Counted from the stretch's first letter, positions 32,362-41,347 are shown. The stretch is 64,000 bases of DNA from Streptomyces spinosisporus (GCF_022698145.1 NZ_JALDAX010000016.1:1-64000), one strand, 5' to 3'. The notes: generated by a model from the sequence alone, not told the origin. Program-made: numbers and translations.

Positions 32362-34590
32362 ATGGATCTCGTGCCCGCACTGCAAGAACCACTGCAACAG
32401 CCGCTGAAGTCGGTGCTCGGCCCCGCCACCGCGAAGGTGATGGCCGAGCACCTCGGCCTGCACACCGTCGGAGACCTCCTCCACCACTACCCGCGCAGAT
32501 ACGAGGAGCGCGGCCAGCTCACCCACCTCGCCGACCTCCCCATGGACGAGCACGTCACGGTGGTCGCGATGGTCGCCGACGCCCGGCTGCACACCTTCGC
32601 CTCGGCCAGGGCCCCCCGCGGCAAGGGCCAGCGGCTGGAGGTCACGATCACCGACGGCAGCGGCCGCCTCCAACTGGTCTTCTTCGGCAACGGCGTTCAC
32701 AAACCCCACAAGGAACTCCTGCCGGGCACCCGCGCGATGTTCGCGGGCAAGGTCTCCGTTTTCAACCGCCGCCTGCAGCTGGCCCATCCGGCCTACGAGC
32801 TGCTCCGCGGCGACGACCCCTCCGAGTCGGTCGAGACCTGGGCCGGCGCCCTGATCCCGCTGTACCCGGCCACCGCCAAGCTGGAGTCCTGGAAGATCGG
32901 CAAGGCGGTCCAGACGGTCCTGCCGACCGCTCAGGACGCCGTGGACCCCCTCCCTCCCGCGCTCCGCGAGGGCCGGGGCCTGGTCACCCTCCCCGAGGCC
33001 CTCCTCAAGATCCACCGCCCCCAGACCAAGGCGGACATCGAGGACGCCCGCTCCCGCCTGAAGTGGGACGAGGCCTTCGTCCTCCAGGTCGCCCTCGCCC
33101 GCCGCCGCCACGCCGACGCCCAACTCCCCGCCGTGGCCCGCAGACCCAAGCCCGACGGCCTGCTCACCGCCTTCGACGACCGCCTCCCCTTCACCCTCAC
33201 CGAGGGCCAGCAGAAGGTCTCCAAGGAGATCTTCGACGACCTGGCCACAGAACATCCGATGCACCGGCTGCTGCAGGGCGAGGTCGGTTCGGGCAAGACG
33301 ATGGTGGCGCTGCGCGCCATGCTCGCCACCGTCGACGCCGGCGGGCAGGCCGCCATGCTCGCGCCCACCGAGGTCCTCGCCCAGCAGCATCACCGCTCCG
33401 TCGTCGAGATGATGGGGGAGCTGGCCGAGGGAGGCATGCTCGGCGGATCCGAGCACGCCACCAAGGTGGTGCTGCTCACCGGCTCCATGGGCACCGCCGC
33501 ACGCCGCCAGGCGATGCTGGACCTGGCCACCGGCGAGGCCGGCATCGTGATCGGCACGCACGCGCTGATCGAGGACAAGGTCCAGTTCCACGACCTCGGA
33601 CTCGTCGTGGTGGACGAGCAGCACCGCTTCGGCGTCGAGCAGCGCGACGCCCTGCGCGGCAAGGGCAAGCAGCCCCCGCACCTCCTGGTCATGACGGCCA
33701 CCCCCATCCCGCGCACGGTCGCCATGACCGTCTTCGGCGACCTGGAGACCTCCGTCCTCGACCAGCTCCCCGCGGGCCGCTCACCCATCGCCTCCCATGT
33801 CGTCCCGGCCGCCGACAAGCCGCACTTCCTCGCCCGCGCCTGGGAGCGCGTCCGCGAGGAGGTGGAGAGCGGCCATCAGGCGTACGTCGTCTGCCCCCGC
33901 ATCGGCGACGACATCGACCAGGCCGACGCGAAGAAGTCCAACAAGCAGAAGTCCCCCGAGGACGAGGCGGAGAGGCGCCCGCCGCTCGCCGTCCTCGACG
34001 TGGCGGCCCAGCTCGCCAAGGGCCCCCTGAAGGGCCTCGCCGTCGAGGTGCTGCACGGCAGGATGCACCCCGACGACAAGGACGCCGTCATGCGCCGCTT
34101 CGCCGCCGGCGACACCGACGTCCTGGTCGCGACGACGGTGATCGAGGTCGGGGTCAACGTCCCGAACGCCACGGCGATGGTGGTCATGGACGCCGACCGC
34201 TTCGGCGTCTCCCAGCTCCACCAGCTCCGCGGCCGCGTGGGCCGAGGCTCCGCCCCCGGCCTCTGCCTCCTGGTCACCGAGATGCCCGAGGCCAGCCCGG
34301 CCCGCCAGCGCCTGGGCGCGGTCGCCTCCACCACCGACGGCTTCGAACTCTCCCGCATCGACCTCGAACAACGCCGCGAGGGCGACGTCCTCGGCCAGGC
34401 CCAGTCCGGCGCCCGCTCCAGCCTCCGCGTCCTCGCGGTCATCGAGGACGAGGACGTCATCGCAGAGGCCCGAGAGGAAGCAGCCCGCCTGGTGGCGGAG
34501 GACCCCGACCTGACCTCACTCCCGGGCCTACGCACAGCCCTGGAAGCCCTCTTGGACGAGGAAAGAGAGGGGTACTTGGAAAAGGGCTGA
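32362..34590 (+). CDS. recG: ATP-dependent DNA helicase RecG
   Basis: RecG, 742 residues from ATG 32362 (MDLVPALQEPLQQPLKSVLG). It is the helicase that reverses stalled forks and processes recombination junctions. The N-terminal wedge (OB fold) domain includes HHYPRRYEERGQLTHLADL. The helicase core has Walker A LLQGEVGSGKTMVALRAM (about residue 308), DEQH-box VVDEQHRFGVEQRDALR (about 417), motif III MTATPIPRT, VATTVIEVGVNVPNA and QLRGRVGRGS (motif VI). ATG 32341 is a further in-frame start, but the promoter position argues against it. The gene diverges from the HSP90-like gene and is followed by a dispersed repeat. Confidence 0.96.
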   Translation: MDLVPALQEPLQQPLKSVLGPATAKVMAEHLGLHTVGDLLHHYPRRYEERGQLTHLADLPMDEHVTVVAMVADARLHTFASARAPRGKGQRLEVTITDGSGRLQLVFFGNGVHKPHKELLPGTRAMFAGKVSVFNRRLQLAHPAYELLRGDDPSESVETWAGALIPLYPATAKLESWKIGKAVQTVLPTAQDAVDPLPPALREGRGLVTLPEALLKIHRPQTKADIEDARSRLKWDEAFVLQVALARRRHADAQLPAVARRPKPDGLLTAFDDRLPFTLTEGQQKVSKEIFDDLATEHPMHRLLQGEVGSGKTMVALRAMLATVDAGGQAAMLAPTEVLAQQHHRSVVEMMGELAEGGMLGGSEHATKVVLLTGSMGTAARRQAMLDLATGEAGIVIGTHALIEDKVQFHDLGLVVVDEQHRFGVEQRDALRGKGKQPPHLLVMTATPIPRTVAMTVFGDLETSVLDQLPAGRSPIASHVVPAADKPHFLARAWERVREEVESGHQAYVVCPRIGDDIDQADAKKSNKQKSPEDEAERRPPLAVLDVAAQLAKGPLKGLAVEVLHGRMHPDDKDAVMRRFAAGDTDVLVATTVIEVGVNVPNATAMVVMDADRFGVSQLHQLRGRVGRGSAPGLCLLVTEMPEASPARQRLGAVASTTDGFELSRIDLEQRREGDVLGQAQSGARSSLRVLAVIEDEDVIAEAREEAARLVAEDPDLTSLPGLRTALEALLDEEREGYLEKG

Positions 34591-34600
34591 GGAGAAGCGG

Positions 34601-34666
34601 TTTTTAGGGGCGCGGGGCTGTAGTCCATTTGCGGCTACCGCCGCGCGGGCGCGACCAGCCACAATG
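34601..34666 (+). repeat. Dispersed GGGGCGCGGGG repeat, copy after recG
   Basis: Begins TTTTTAGGGGCGCGGGGCTG, contains a GCGGC-TACC-GCCGC hairpin (34631-34644) and ends GCGCGACCAGCCACAATGA. It shares the AGGGGCGCGGGG head and GCGCGACCAGCCAC tail with the copies at 44331 and 47861. It belongs to the short intergenic repeats common in Streptomyces and probably acts as recG terminator. Confidence 0.8.
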
Positions 34667-34698
34667 AACGTAAACCCGCCCACAATCAAGGACCACAG

Positions 34699-35286
34699 AT
34701 GACCCGCGTGATCGCCGGCGAAGCCGGCGGACGACGCCTCCAGGTACCCCCAGGAAACAACACCCGCCCCACCTCGGACCGCGCCAAAGAGGGCCTCCTC
34801 TCCACATGGCAGTCCCTCCTGGGCGCCCCCCTCAACGGCGAACGCATCCTCGACCTCTACGCCGGCTCCGGCGCCGTCGGCCTGGAAGCCCTCTCACGCG
34901 GCGCGAGCCACACCCTCCTGGTCGAGGCGGACCCCCGCGCCGCCCGCACGATCCGGGAGAACGTCAGGAGCCTCGGCCTCCCGGGCGCCGGGGTCAGATC
35001 GGGCAAAGCGGAACAGATCATCCAGACTTCGGCGCCGGCAAACCCGTACGACATCGTGTTCCTCGACCCTCCGTACCGTGTCACGGATCACGATCTTCGG
35101 GAGATCCTGCTCACACTCCGCTCGGGGGGCTGGCTCGCGCCGGAGGCGATCGTCACCGTGGAGCGCAGCACCCGAGGCGGCGAATTCGGGTGGCCGGACG
35201 GCTTCGAGGCGATCCGGTCCCGTCGCTACGGCGAGGGAACGTTTTGGTACGGTCGCGCCGCCTCAACGTGCGAAAACGCACGATGA
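34699..35286 (+). CDS. rsmD: 16S rRNA (guanine966-N2)-methyltransferase
   Basis: RsmD, 195 residues from ATG 34699 (MTRVIAGEAGGRRLQVPPGN). It methylates G966 of 16S rRNA with S-adenosylmethionine. SAM-binding motif I is ILDLYAGSGAVGLEALSRGA (about residue 50), and the amino-methyltransferase motif IV is VFLDPPYRV (DPPY, about 121). The N-terminal RPTSDRAKEGLLSTW signature is also present. The stop overlaps an alternative coaD ATG (ATGA), an arrangement that is conserved in many bacteria. Confidence 0.96.
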   Translation: MTRVIAGEAGGRRLQVPPGNNTRPTSDRAKEGLLSTWQSLLGAPLNGERILDLYAGSGAVGLEALSRGASHTLLVEADPRAARTIRENVRSLGLPGAGVRSGKAEQIIQTSAPANPYDIVFLDPPYRVTDHDLREILLTLRSGGWLAPEAIVTVERSTRGGEFGWPDGFEAIRSRRYGEGTFWYGRAASTCENAR

Positions 35287-35312
35287 CCGGACCGGAGAGC
35301 GAGGGATCACAA

Positions 35313-35792
35313 GTGCGCCGCGCCGTATGTCCCGGGTCGTTCGACCCGATCACCAACGGACACCTCGACATCATTTCTCGCGCCTCCCGTCTGTACGACG
35401 AGGTCTATGTCGCGGTGATGATCAACAAGGCCAAGAAGGGCCTGTTCGAGATCGACGAGCGGATCGAGCTGATCCGCGAGGTCACCGCCGAGTACGGAAA
35501 CGTACGGATCGAGGCCTTCCACGGCCTCCTCGTCGACTACTGCAAGCAGCGCGACATCCCCGCCATCGTCAAGGGCCTGCGCGCGGTCAGCGACTTCGAC
35601 TACGAGCTGCAGATGGCGCAGATGAACAACGGCCTGTCGGGCGTGGAGACGCTCTTCGTGCCGACCAACCCCACCTACAGCTTCCTGTCCTCCTCGCTCG
35701 TCAAGGAGGTCGCCACCTGGGGCGGAGACGTCTCGCACCTGGTGCCGCCGGTGGTCCTGGAGGCCCTCAACAAGCGCCTGCGCAAGGACTGA
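35313..35792 (+). CDS. coaD: Phosphopantetheine adenylyltransferase
   Basis: CoaD, 159 residues from GTG 35313, the normal length; GAGGGA lies six bases upstream. ATG 35283, overlapping the rsmD stop, would add ten residues (MTGPESEGSQ) and is less likely. It adenylates 4'-phosphopantetheine in coenzyme A synthesis. The class signature is CPGSFDPITNGHLDII (T/HxGH nucleotidyltransferase), with RAVSDFDYELQMAQMN, FVPTNPTYSFLSSSLVKEVA and an intact C-terminus. It is in an operon with rsmD. Confidence 0.97.
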   Translation: MRRAVCPGSFDPITNGHLDIISRASRLYDEVYVAVMINKAKKGLFEIDERIELIREVTAEYGNVRIEAFHGLLVDYCKQRDIPAIVKGLRAVSDFDYELQMAQMNNGLSGVETLFVPTNPTYSFLSSSLVKEVATWGGDVSHLVPPVVLEALNKRLRKD

Positions 35793-35867
35793 TGAGACCG
35801 GCGGACCGATGGGGCTACAGTCGTCCCGTCCGTCTCCAACACATCGGTAGAGAGTGGCGAGCACACG

Positions 35868-36935
35868 GTGGACGTGCAGAAGAAGCTCGACGAGATCGTC
35901 GCGGCGGTCTCCAGTGCCCGGGCCATGCCCATGTCGGCCTCGTGCGTGGTCAACCGCGCGGAGCTGCTCGCCCAGCTCGAAGAGGTCCGCGCGGCGCTGC
36001 CCGGCTCCCTCGCACAGGCGCAGGAGCTGATCGGCGACCGTGAGCAGATGGTCGAGCAGGCCCGCCAGGAGGCCGAGCGGATCATCCAGACGGCGCACGC
36101 CGAGCGCGGCTCGCTGATCTCCGACACCGAGGTCGCCCGCCGCTCGCAGAACGAGGCCGACCGCATCCTCGCCGAGGCCCGTAAGGAGGCCGAGGAGATC
36201 CGCGCCGAGGCCGACGACTACGTCGACTCCAAGCTCGCCAACTTCGAGGTCGTCCTCACCAAGACCCTCGGCTCCGTCGGCCGCGGCCGCGAGAAGCTCC
36301 TCGGTACGGGCCCGGGCCTCGACGAACAGGGCTACGAGGACGAGGACGCCCCCGAGCGCAGCCACGACCCGGAGACCCTGCGCAAGGACGCCGACGCCTA
36401 TGTGGACGTCAAGCTCGGCGCCTTCGAGGCGGTCCTCGCCAAGACCCTGGAGGCCGTCGGCCGCGGCCGGCAGAAGCTGCACGGCCGGATCGCCTCCGAC
36501 GACCTGAGCGCCCTCGCCGACGACAGCACCTCCTTCCAGCACTCCAGCGACGCCGACTACCTGGCCGACCTCGCGGCGCTCGCCGAGCAGGAGGTCCAGG
36601 CCGCCCCGGCCGAGCAGCCGCAGCCCGTCCAGCAGCAGGACTACACGCAGGCCCAGCCGGCCTACGGCTACCAGCAGCAGGCCGACCCGTACGCAGGCGC
36701 CTATCAGCAGCAGGGCTACGGCCAGCAGGACGCCTACGGCTACCAGCAGGCGGATCCGTACGGCTACCAGGGCTACGACGCCCAGCAGGCCGCGTACGAC
36801 CCGAACCAGATGCAGCAGGGCCACCAGACCCCGCAGGGGCACGACGCGTACGCCCTCGACGAGACCAGCCTCTTCGACACCGGGATGATCACGCCCGAGC
36901 AGCTGAGGGCGTACGAGCAGGGGCGCGGCCAGTAG
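35868..36935 (+). CDS. sepIVA: DivIVA/SepIVA-like cell-division protein
   Basis: A 355-residue coiled-coil protein from GTG 35868 (MDVQKKLDEIVAAVSSARAM). Residues 30-130 are strongly coiled-coil (QARQEAERIIQTAHAERG, EARKEAEEIRAEADDYVDSK), and a second D-Y-V-D-x-K-L module recurs near 173-205. The C-terminal 140 residues are rich in glutamine and tyrosine, with repeated Y-Q-Q and DPYGYQ segments. The position next to DUF177-rpmF-rnc-mutM matches mycobacterial SepIVA (Rv2927c), a DivIVA-family septation factor; the F0 subunit b names sometimes given to such proteins are misleading. TACAGT at 35816-35821 may be its -10. Confidence 0.8.
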   Translation: MDVQKKLDEIVAAVSSARAMPMSASCVVNRAELLAQLEEVRAALPGSLAQAQELIGDREQMVEQARQEAERIIQTAHAERGSLISDTEVARRSQNEADRILAEARKEAEEIRAEADDYVDSKLANFEVVLTKTLGSVGRGREKLLGTGPGLDEQGYEDEDAPERSHDPETLRKDADAYVDVKLGAFEAVLAKTLEAVGRGRQKLHGRIASDDLSALADDSTSFQHSSDADYLADLAALAEQEVQAAPAEQPQPVQQQDYTQAQPAYGYQQQADPYAGAYQQQGYGQQDAYGYQQADPYGYQGYDAQQAAYDPNQMQQGHQTPQGHDAYALDETSLFDTGMITPEQLRAYEQGRGQ

Positions 36936-36947
36936 CGGACCCGCGGA

Positions 36948-36977
36948 TTGGGCCGTGAGCGAAAGGACCGGTATCCT
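36948..36977 (+). promoter_or_regulatory. Probable promoter of the DUF177-rpmF-rnc-mutM operon
   Basis: TTGGGC (36948-36953), 18 bases, TATCCT (36972-36977). It gives a leader of about 85 nt before the DUF177 ATG. Confidence 0.5.
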
Positions 36978-37067
36978 GGCTCTTCGGTCGCGTGTACGTC
37001 CGCGATCAGCGCTGCCCACAGACACCGAGGGTGGCGTCCCTCTGAGCTCAGAAGATCGAAAGCAGGA

Positions 37068-37718
37068 ATGGCCCCCAACGCTCGCCTCGACCACCGCAAC
37101 CCCCTCGTGTTCGACACGCACGAGCTGGGACGGCGTCCCGGTGCGCTGCAGAGGCTGTCCCGTACGGTCGACGCTCCCAAGGACCTCGGTCTGCAGGGCG
37201 TCGTCGGAGTGCCGGAAGGCGCCCCGGTGGAGCTCGAACTCCGGCTCGAGTCGGTCATGGAAGGGGTGCTTGTCACAGGCACCGCCCGTGCACAGGCCGA
37301 GGGGGAGTGCGTAAGGTGTCTGGAGCCGCTTCAGCTCGACGTCGAAGCGGAATTCCAGGAGATGTTCTCGTACCCTGACGCCGACGAGCGGGGCCGCGTC
37401 ACAGCGGATCCCGACGACGACGCCGAGGACGACGAGGACAGGCTCTTTCTCGAGGACGGACTGTTCGACCTCGAGCCCGTGCTGCGTGATGCGGTGGTGC
37501 TCGCACTGCCGATGCAGCCGGTGTGCCAGGACGACTGCCCAGGCCTGTGCTCCGAGTGCGGAGCCCGGCTGGCGGACGACCCGGACCACCACCACGACGC
37601 CGTCGACATCCGTTGGGCGGCACTGCAGGGACTCGCCGGTTCACTCGAAGACGGCGAGAAGGACGAGATGAGCGGCGCTGACGCGGAAGCGGGCGTCGAC
37701 GAGAAGCAGGAGAAGTAG
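37068..37718 (+). CDS. DUF177 (YceD) family protein
   Basis: A 216-residue DUF177/YceD protein from ATG 37068 (MAPNARLDHRNPLVFDTHEL), with AGGA upstream. The first half is a beta-rich domain with GVPEGAPVELELRLESVMEG and the cysteine-bearing AQAEGECVRCLEPLQLDVEA. The second half has an acidic loop and CQDDCPGLCSECGARL, a likely metal-binding cluster. YceD is linked to 23S rRNA processing and almost always precedes rpmF, as here with a 2-bp gap. The C-terminus is very acidic. Confidence 0.93.
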   Translation: MAPNARLDHRNPLVFDTHELGRRPGALQRLSRTVDAPKDLGLQGVVGVPEGAPVELELRLESVMEGVLVTGTARAQAEGECVRCLEPLQLDVEAEFQEMFSYPDADERGRVTADPDDDAEDDEDRLFLEDGLFDLEPVLRDAVVLALPMQPVCQDDCPGLCSECGARLADDPDHHHDAVDIRWAALQGLAGSLEDGEKDEMSGADAEAGVDEKQEK

Positions 37719-37720
37719 CC

Positions 37721-37894
37721 GTGGCTGTTCCGAAGCGGAAGATGTCGCGCAGCAACACGCGCCACCGCCGGTCGCAGTGGAAGGCTGCGGTCCCCACCCT
37801 GGTTGCGTGTGAGCGCTGCCACGAGCCCAAGCAGCAGCACATCGCGTGCCCGTCTTGCGGCACCTACAACAAGCGCCAGGTCCTCGAGGTCTGA
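37721..37894 (+). CDS. rpmF: 50S ribosomal protein L32
   Basis: L32, 57 residues from GTG 37721 (MAVPKRKMSRSNTRHRRSQW). Two CxxC pairs, CERC near residue 30 and CPSC near 43, form the zinc ribbon. It is too short for many gene finders but is unmistakable and lies 2 bp after DUF177. rnc follows within 20 bp. Confidence 0.97.
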   Translation: MAVPKRKMSRSNTRHRRSQWKAAVPTLVACERCHEPKQQHIACPSCGTYNKRQVLEV

Positions 37895-37913
37895 GCGGCT
37901 GGTGAGAGGCACC

Positions 37914-38738
37914 GTGTCCACTGCCAAGAAGGCGGATGACGCCAAGGCGGATCCACCCGCCAAGAAGAAAGCGGACAACACGGCCTCGTCCCACACGCTT
38001 CTGGAAGGGCGGCTCGGGTACAAGCTCGAGTCCGCCCTTCTGGTGCGTGCGCTGACCCACCGTTCGTACGCGTACGAGAACGGCGGTCTGCCGACCAACG
38101 AGCGGCTGGAGTTCCTCGGGGACTCCGTGCTCGGCCTCGTGGTCACGGACACGCTGTACACCACCCACCCCGACCTGCCCGAGGGCCAACTGGCCAAGCT
38201 GCGGGCCGCGGTGGTCAATTCGCGTGCGCTGGCGGAGGTCGGTCGCGGTCTGGAACTCGGCTCCTTCATCCGGCTCGGCCGGGGCGAAGAGGGCACGGGC
38301 GGCCGGGACAAGGCGTCCATCCTCGCCGACACCCTGGAAGCGGTGATCGGCGCGGTCTATCTCGACCAGGGCCTCGATGCGGCCTCCGAACTGGTGCACC
38401 GCCTGTTCGACCCGCTGATCGAGAAGTCCTCGAACCTCGGAGCCGGCCTGGACTGGAAGACATCCCTCCAGGAGCTCACCGCGACCGAAGGGCTCGGCGT
38501 GCCCGAGTACCTGGTCACGGAGACCGGCCCCGACCACGAGAAGACCTTCACTGCTGCCGCCCGCGTCGGAGGCGTCTCGTACGGCACCGGCACCGGCCGC
38601 AGCAAGAAGGAGGCGGAACAGCAGGCCGCCGAGTCCGCCTGGAGGTCCATCCGGGCCGCGGCGGACGAGCGAGCCGAGAAAGCGGCGGCCGAGAAGGCCG
38701 CCGAGGACGGCCAAGGTCCGTCGTCCGTCTCCGCCTGA
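37914..38738 (+). CDS. rnc: Ribonuclease III (AbsB)
   Basis: RNase III, 274 residues from GTG 37914, with GAGAGG upstream; GTG 37902 is also in frame. The catalytic signature is NERLEFLGDSVLGLVV (residues about 62-77), with DKASILADTLEAVIGAVYLD supplying the second metal-binding set. The dsRNA-binding domain (DWKTSLQELTATEGLG ... SKKEAEQQAAESAW) follows. There is a lysine-rich N-terminal extension of about 28 residues and an alanine/glutamate-rich C-terminal tail. In S. coelicolor this gene is absB, needed globally for antibiotic production. It is in an operon with rpmF, and a terminator separates it from mutM. Confidence 0.97.
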   Translation: MSTAKKADDAKADPPAKKKADNTASSHTLLEGRLGYKLESALLVRALTHRSYAYENGGLPTNERLEFLGDSVLGLVVTDTLYTTHPDLPEGQLAKLRAAVVNSRALAEVGRGLELGSFIRLGRGEEGTGGRDKASILADTLEAVIGAVYLDQGLDAASELVHRLFDPLIEKSSNLGAGLDWKTSLQELTATEGLGVPEYLVTETGPDHEKTFTAAARVGGVSYGTGTGRSKKEAEQQAAESAWRSIRAAADERAEKAAAEKAAEDGQGPSSVSA

Positions 38739-38786
38739 CAAGGCTCCCTGCCCGCCAGGGTCCCTGTCCGACGAACAGCGCAACCT

Positions 38787-38816
38787 GAGCGCCCGCGCCG
38801 CCCGGGGCGGGCGCTC
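38787..38816 (+). terminator. Hairpin between rnc and mutM
   Basis: Perfect 10-bp stem GAGCGCCCGC/GCGGGCGCTC with a 10-base loop. It may partially terminate transcription or stabilise the upstream mRNA 3' end. Confidence 0.8.
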
Positions 38817-38847
38817 GGATCTTCCACAGTCCGGTACGGGGGTCGTC

Positions 38848-39708
38848 ATGCCCGAGTTGCCCGAGGTCGAGGTCGTCCGGCGCGGCCTGGAGCGGTGGGT
38901 CGCCCACCGTGTCGTCGCCGACGCCGAGGTGCTGCACCCGCGTGCCGTACGGCGCCATGTGGCCGGTGCCGACGACTTCGCGCACCGCCTCAAGGGGCAC
39001 CGCGTCGGCGTTCCGAGCCGCCGCGGCAAGTATCTGTGGCTGCCCCTGGAGGACACCCACCAGTCGGTCCTGGCCCACCTCGGCATGAGCGGCCAGCTCC
39101 TGGTCCAGCCGGATGCGGCCCCCGACGAGAAGCACCTCAGGATCCGCGTCCGTTTCGCGGACGACCTCGCGACCGAACTCCGCTTCGTCGACCAACGCAC
39201 CTTCGGCGGCCTGTCGTTGCACGACAACACCCCCGAGGGACTGCCGGACGTCATCGCGCACATCGCCCGCGATCCGCTCGACCCGCTCTTCGACGACGAG
39301 GCCTTCCACCAGGCGCTGCGACGCAAGCGCACGACGATCAAACGGGCCCTGCTGGACCAGTCGTTGATCAGCGGCGTCGGCAACATCTACGCGGACGAGG
39401 CCCTTTGGCGCGCCCGCATCCACTACGAGCGCCCCACGTCCGGCTTCACCCGCCCGCGCACCGCCGAACTCCTCGGCCACGTCAGGGACGTGATGAACGC
39501 GGCACTGGCCGTCGGCGGCACCAGCTTCGACAGCCTCTACGTCAACGTCAACGGGGAGTCGGGCTACTTCGACCGGTCGCTGGACGCGTACGGCCGCGAG
39601 GGTCTGCCCTGCAAGAGGTGCGGCACGCCGATGCGCCGGCGCCCCTGGATGAACCGCTCCAGCTATTTCTGCCCGAAGTGTCAGCGGGCGCCGCGGGCCG
39701 CGTCGTAG
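38848..39708 (+). CDS. mutM: Formamidopyrimidine-DNA glycosylase
   Basis: Fpg/MutM, 286 residues from ATG 38848. It removes oxidised purines such as 8-oxoguanine. The N-terminal PELPEVEVVRRGLE carries the catalytic proline nucleophile and glutamate. The conserved lysine is in SRRGKYLWLPL. The helix-two-turn-helix includes QSLISGVGNIYADEALW. The C-terminal zinc finger is CKRCGTPMRR ... YFCPKCQ, with all four cysteines. The end overlaps the convergent HxlR gene by 28 bp. Confidence 0.97.
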   Translation: MPELPEVEVVRRGLERWVAHRVVADAEVLHPRAVRRHVAGADDFAHRLKGHRVGVPSRRGKYLWLPLEDTHQSVLAHLGMSGQLLVQPDAAPDEKHLRIRVRFADDLATELRFVDQRTFGGLSLHDNTPEGLPDVIAHIARDPLDPLFDDEAFHQALRRKRTTIKRALLDQSLISGVGNIYADEALWRARIHYERPTSGFTRPRTAELLGHVRDVMNAALAVGGTSFDSLYVNVNGESGYFDRSLDAYGREGLPCKRCGTPMRRRPWMNRSSYFCPKCQRAPRAAS

Positions 39709-40082
39709 CGCTCGCGGGCGGCGAGGACCTCGTCCATGCGGCCTTCCACCAGGTGCACGAGGCTCATCAGCCGCTCGGCGACCTCGTGGCCGAGCGGGGT
39801 CAGTTCGTAGTCCACGCGGGGCGGGTTCGTCGGCTGGGCCTCGCGGTGCACCAGGCCGTCACGCTCCAGCGCGTGCAGCGTCTGGGAGAGCATCTTCTCG
39901 CTGACGCCGTCGACCCGCCGGCGCAGCGCGTTGAACCGCAGGCTGCCCTCACGCAGCGCGCACAGCGTCAGCCCGCCCCAGCGCCCGGTGACATGCTCCA
40001 GCGTCCCGCGCGAGGGACAGACCTTGGCGAACACGTCATACGGAAGGCCACGCGCATGCGTGAGCTCCTGCGAGGTCTCCAT
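39681..40082 (-). CDS. HxlR-family transcriptional regulator
   Basis: A 133-residue HxlR-type winged-helix regulator from ATG 40082 (METSQELTHARGLPYDVFAK). It has the family cysteine in VCPSRGTLEHVTGRWGGLT, then LRFNALRRRVDGVSEKMLSQTLHALERDGLVHRE, the recognition region, and VDYELTPLGHEVAERL. Such proteins often sense aldehydes or reactive electrophiles through the N-terminal cysteine. TACGCT ends six bases before the ATG; the intervening TGAGGG also could be a weak ribosome site. No obvious target is adjacent. The 3' end overlaps mutM. Confidence 0.9.
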   Translation of the reverse strand: METSQELTHARGLPYDVFAKVCPSRGTLEHVTGRWGGLTLCALREGSLRFNALRRRVDGVSEKMLSQTLHALERDGLVHREAQPTNPPRVDYELTPLGHEVAERLMSLVHLVEGRMDEVLAARERYDAARGAR

Positions 40083-40156
40083 CCCTCAAGCGTACTCGAA
40101 CACAGCGCTACCCAACGGGGTGCGCTAACCGGGAGTCAGCGCACCCGCGGGTGATG

Positions 40157-41347
40157 TCAGTAGCCGAAGTCCTGGGTCCACCAAGGGCCGCCCGACCCGA
40201 AGTGCACGCCGACGCCGAGGGTCTTGAAGTCGCAGTTCAGGATGTTCGCCCGGTGGCCGGGGCTGTTCATCCAGGCCTCCATCACGGCGGCCGCGTCGGC
40301 CTGGCCCCGGGCTATGTTCTCGCCGCCCAGGGTGGTGATGCCGAGCTCGGAGGCCCGGTCCCACGGAGTGGCCCCGGTCGGGTCCGTGTGGTCGAAGAAG
40401 CCCTCCGCGGCCATGGCCGCGCTGAAGGCCTCGGCCAGTTCCGTCAGCGTGCTGTTGGCGGACACCGCGCTGCAGCCGACCTTGGCCCGCTCCTCGTTGA
40501 CCAGCTTGAGCACCTCCGCCTCGGCGGCGGCCTCCGCGGAGACCGTCACCGGCGGGGCCGTCTCCTTGGGCGGCTGGGTCTCCTTCTTCGGAGGCGAGGC
40601 CGTCGGCTTCTTGGCGGGCGCCTTCGGCTTCTTCGTCGGCGCCTCGGTGGGCGCCGCCGTCGAGGTCGACGGGGCCGGCGACGGCGAGGCCGAACGGTCT
40701 GCGTCGCGGCTCGTCGAGGACCCCTGGTCGCGGCCCTGGACATTGCCGGAGGTACCGCCCTGCTCCGTCGCGGAGTTGGTCGGGGTGCCCGCGGCCTGCA
40801 CCTTGTCGCCGCTGCCGCCACCGCCGCCGAGCTTGTAGTTGTCGAGTCCGGGCATGGCACCCGTGGCGACCGCGACGGTGCCGATGGCGACCGCGGCGGA
40901 CACACCGAGCAGTCCGGTGCGCACCGGCGTCACGGTCTTCTTCTTGCGCCGCGTCCCGCCGCGCCCCGAGCCCTTCCGGGGCGCGAGCCCGTGCTCCGGG
41001 AAGACGGTGGTGAAGTCCTCCTCGGAGGCGAAGAGGTAGGCGGCACTGCGCGCCTCGGCCTCCGCGTACCGGTCGGTGCGTATCTCGCCGTAGGCATCCG
41101 TGCCGAGGTCGGCGCCGGCCTCGGTGTAGGTGTCGGTGCCGGCCTCGGTGGCGTACTCGTCGGAGCGCAGATACGGGGCGATGCCGATGGTCGGCTCCGC
41201 CTCACTCGCGTAGGCCTCCGGCGGTTCGTAGCTGTACGAGTACTTCCGGGGGTCGTAGCCGCTCGTGTACGAGCCGTCTCTTCCCGTGACCCCCGTGGCG
41301 CGTCCCGTGGCGGCGCGGCCGGCGGCTGAGCGTCGGTGGCGTCCCAT
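40157..41347 (-). CDS. Membrane-anchored CAP-domain (SCP/PR1-like) protein
   Basis: A 396-residue protein from ATG 41347, with GGAAGG upstream. Residues 1-133 are a cytoplasmic region rich in Y, E and A (SYEPPEAYASEAEPTIGIAP) ending in RRKKKTVTPVR. A single membrane helix (about 140-163, GLLGVSAAVAIGTVAVATGA) follows, with an extracellular Ser/Thr/Pro/Lys linker and a C-terminal CAP domain (about 272-396). The CAP signatures LVNEERAKVG, GENIARG and NSPGHRANILNCDFKTLGVG are present, with WWTQDFG at the end. CAP proteins of this type occur widely in actinobacteria; the enzymatic role is unclear. A 22-bp palindrome lies 58 bp upstream. Confidence 0.9.
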   Translation of the reverse strand: MGRHRRSAAGRAATGRATGVTGRDGSYTSGYDPRKYSYSYEPPEAYASEAEPTIGIAPYLRSDEYATEAGTDTYTEAGADLGTDAYGEIRTDRYAEAEARSAAYLFASEEDFTTVFPEHGLAPRKGSGRGGTRRKKKTVTPVRTGLLGVSAAVAIGTVAVATGAMPGLDNYKLGGGGGSGDKVQAAGTPTNSATEQGGTSGNVQGRDQGSSTSRDADRSASPSPAPSTSTAAPTEAPTKKPKAPAKKPTASPPKKETQPPKETAPPVTVSAEAAAEAEVLKLVNEERAKVGCSAVSANSTLTELAEAFSAAMAAEGFFDHTDPTGATPWDRASELGITTLGGENIARGQADAAAVMEAWMNSPGHRANILNCDFKTLGVGVHFGSGGPWWTQDFGY

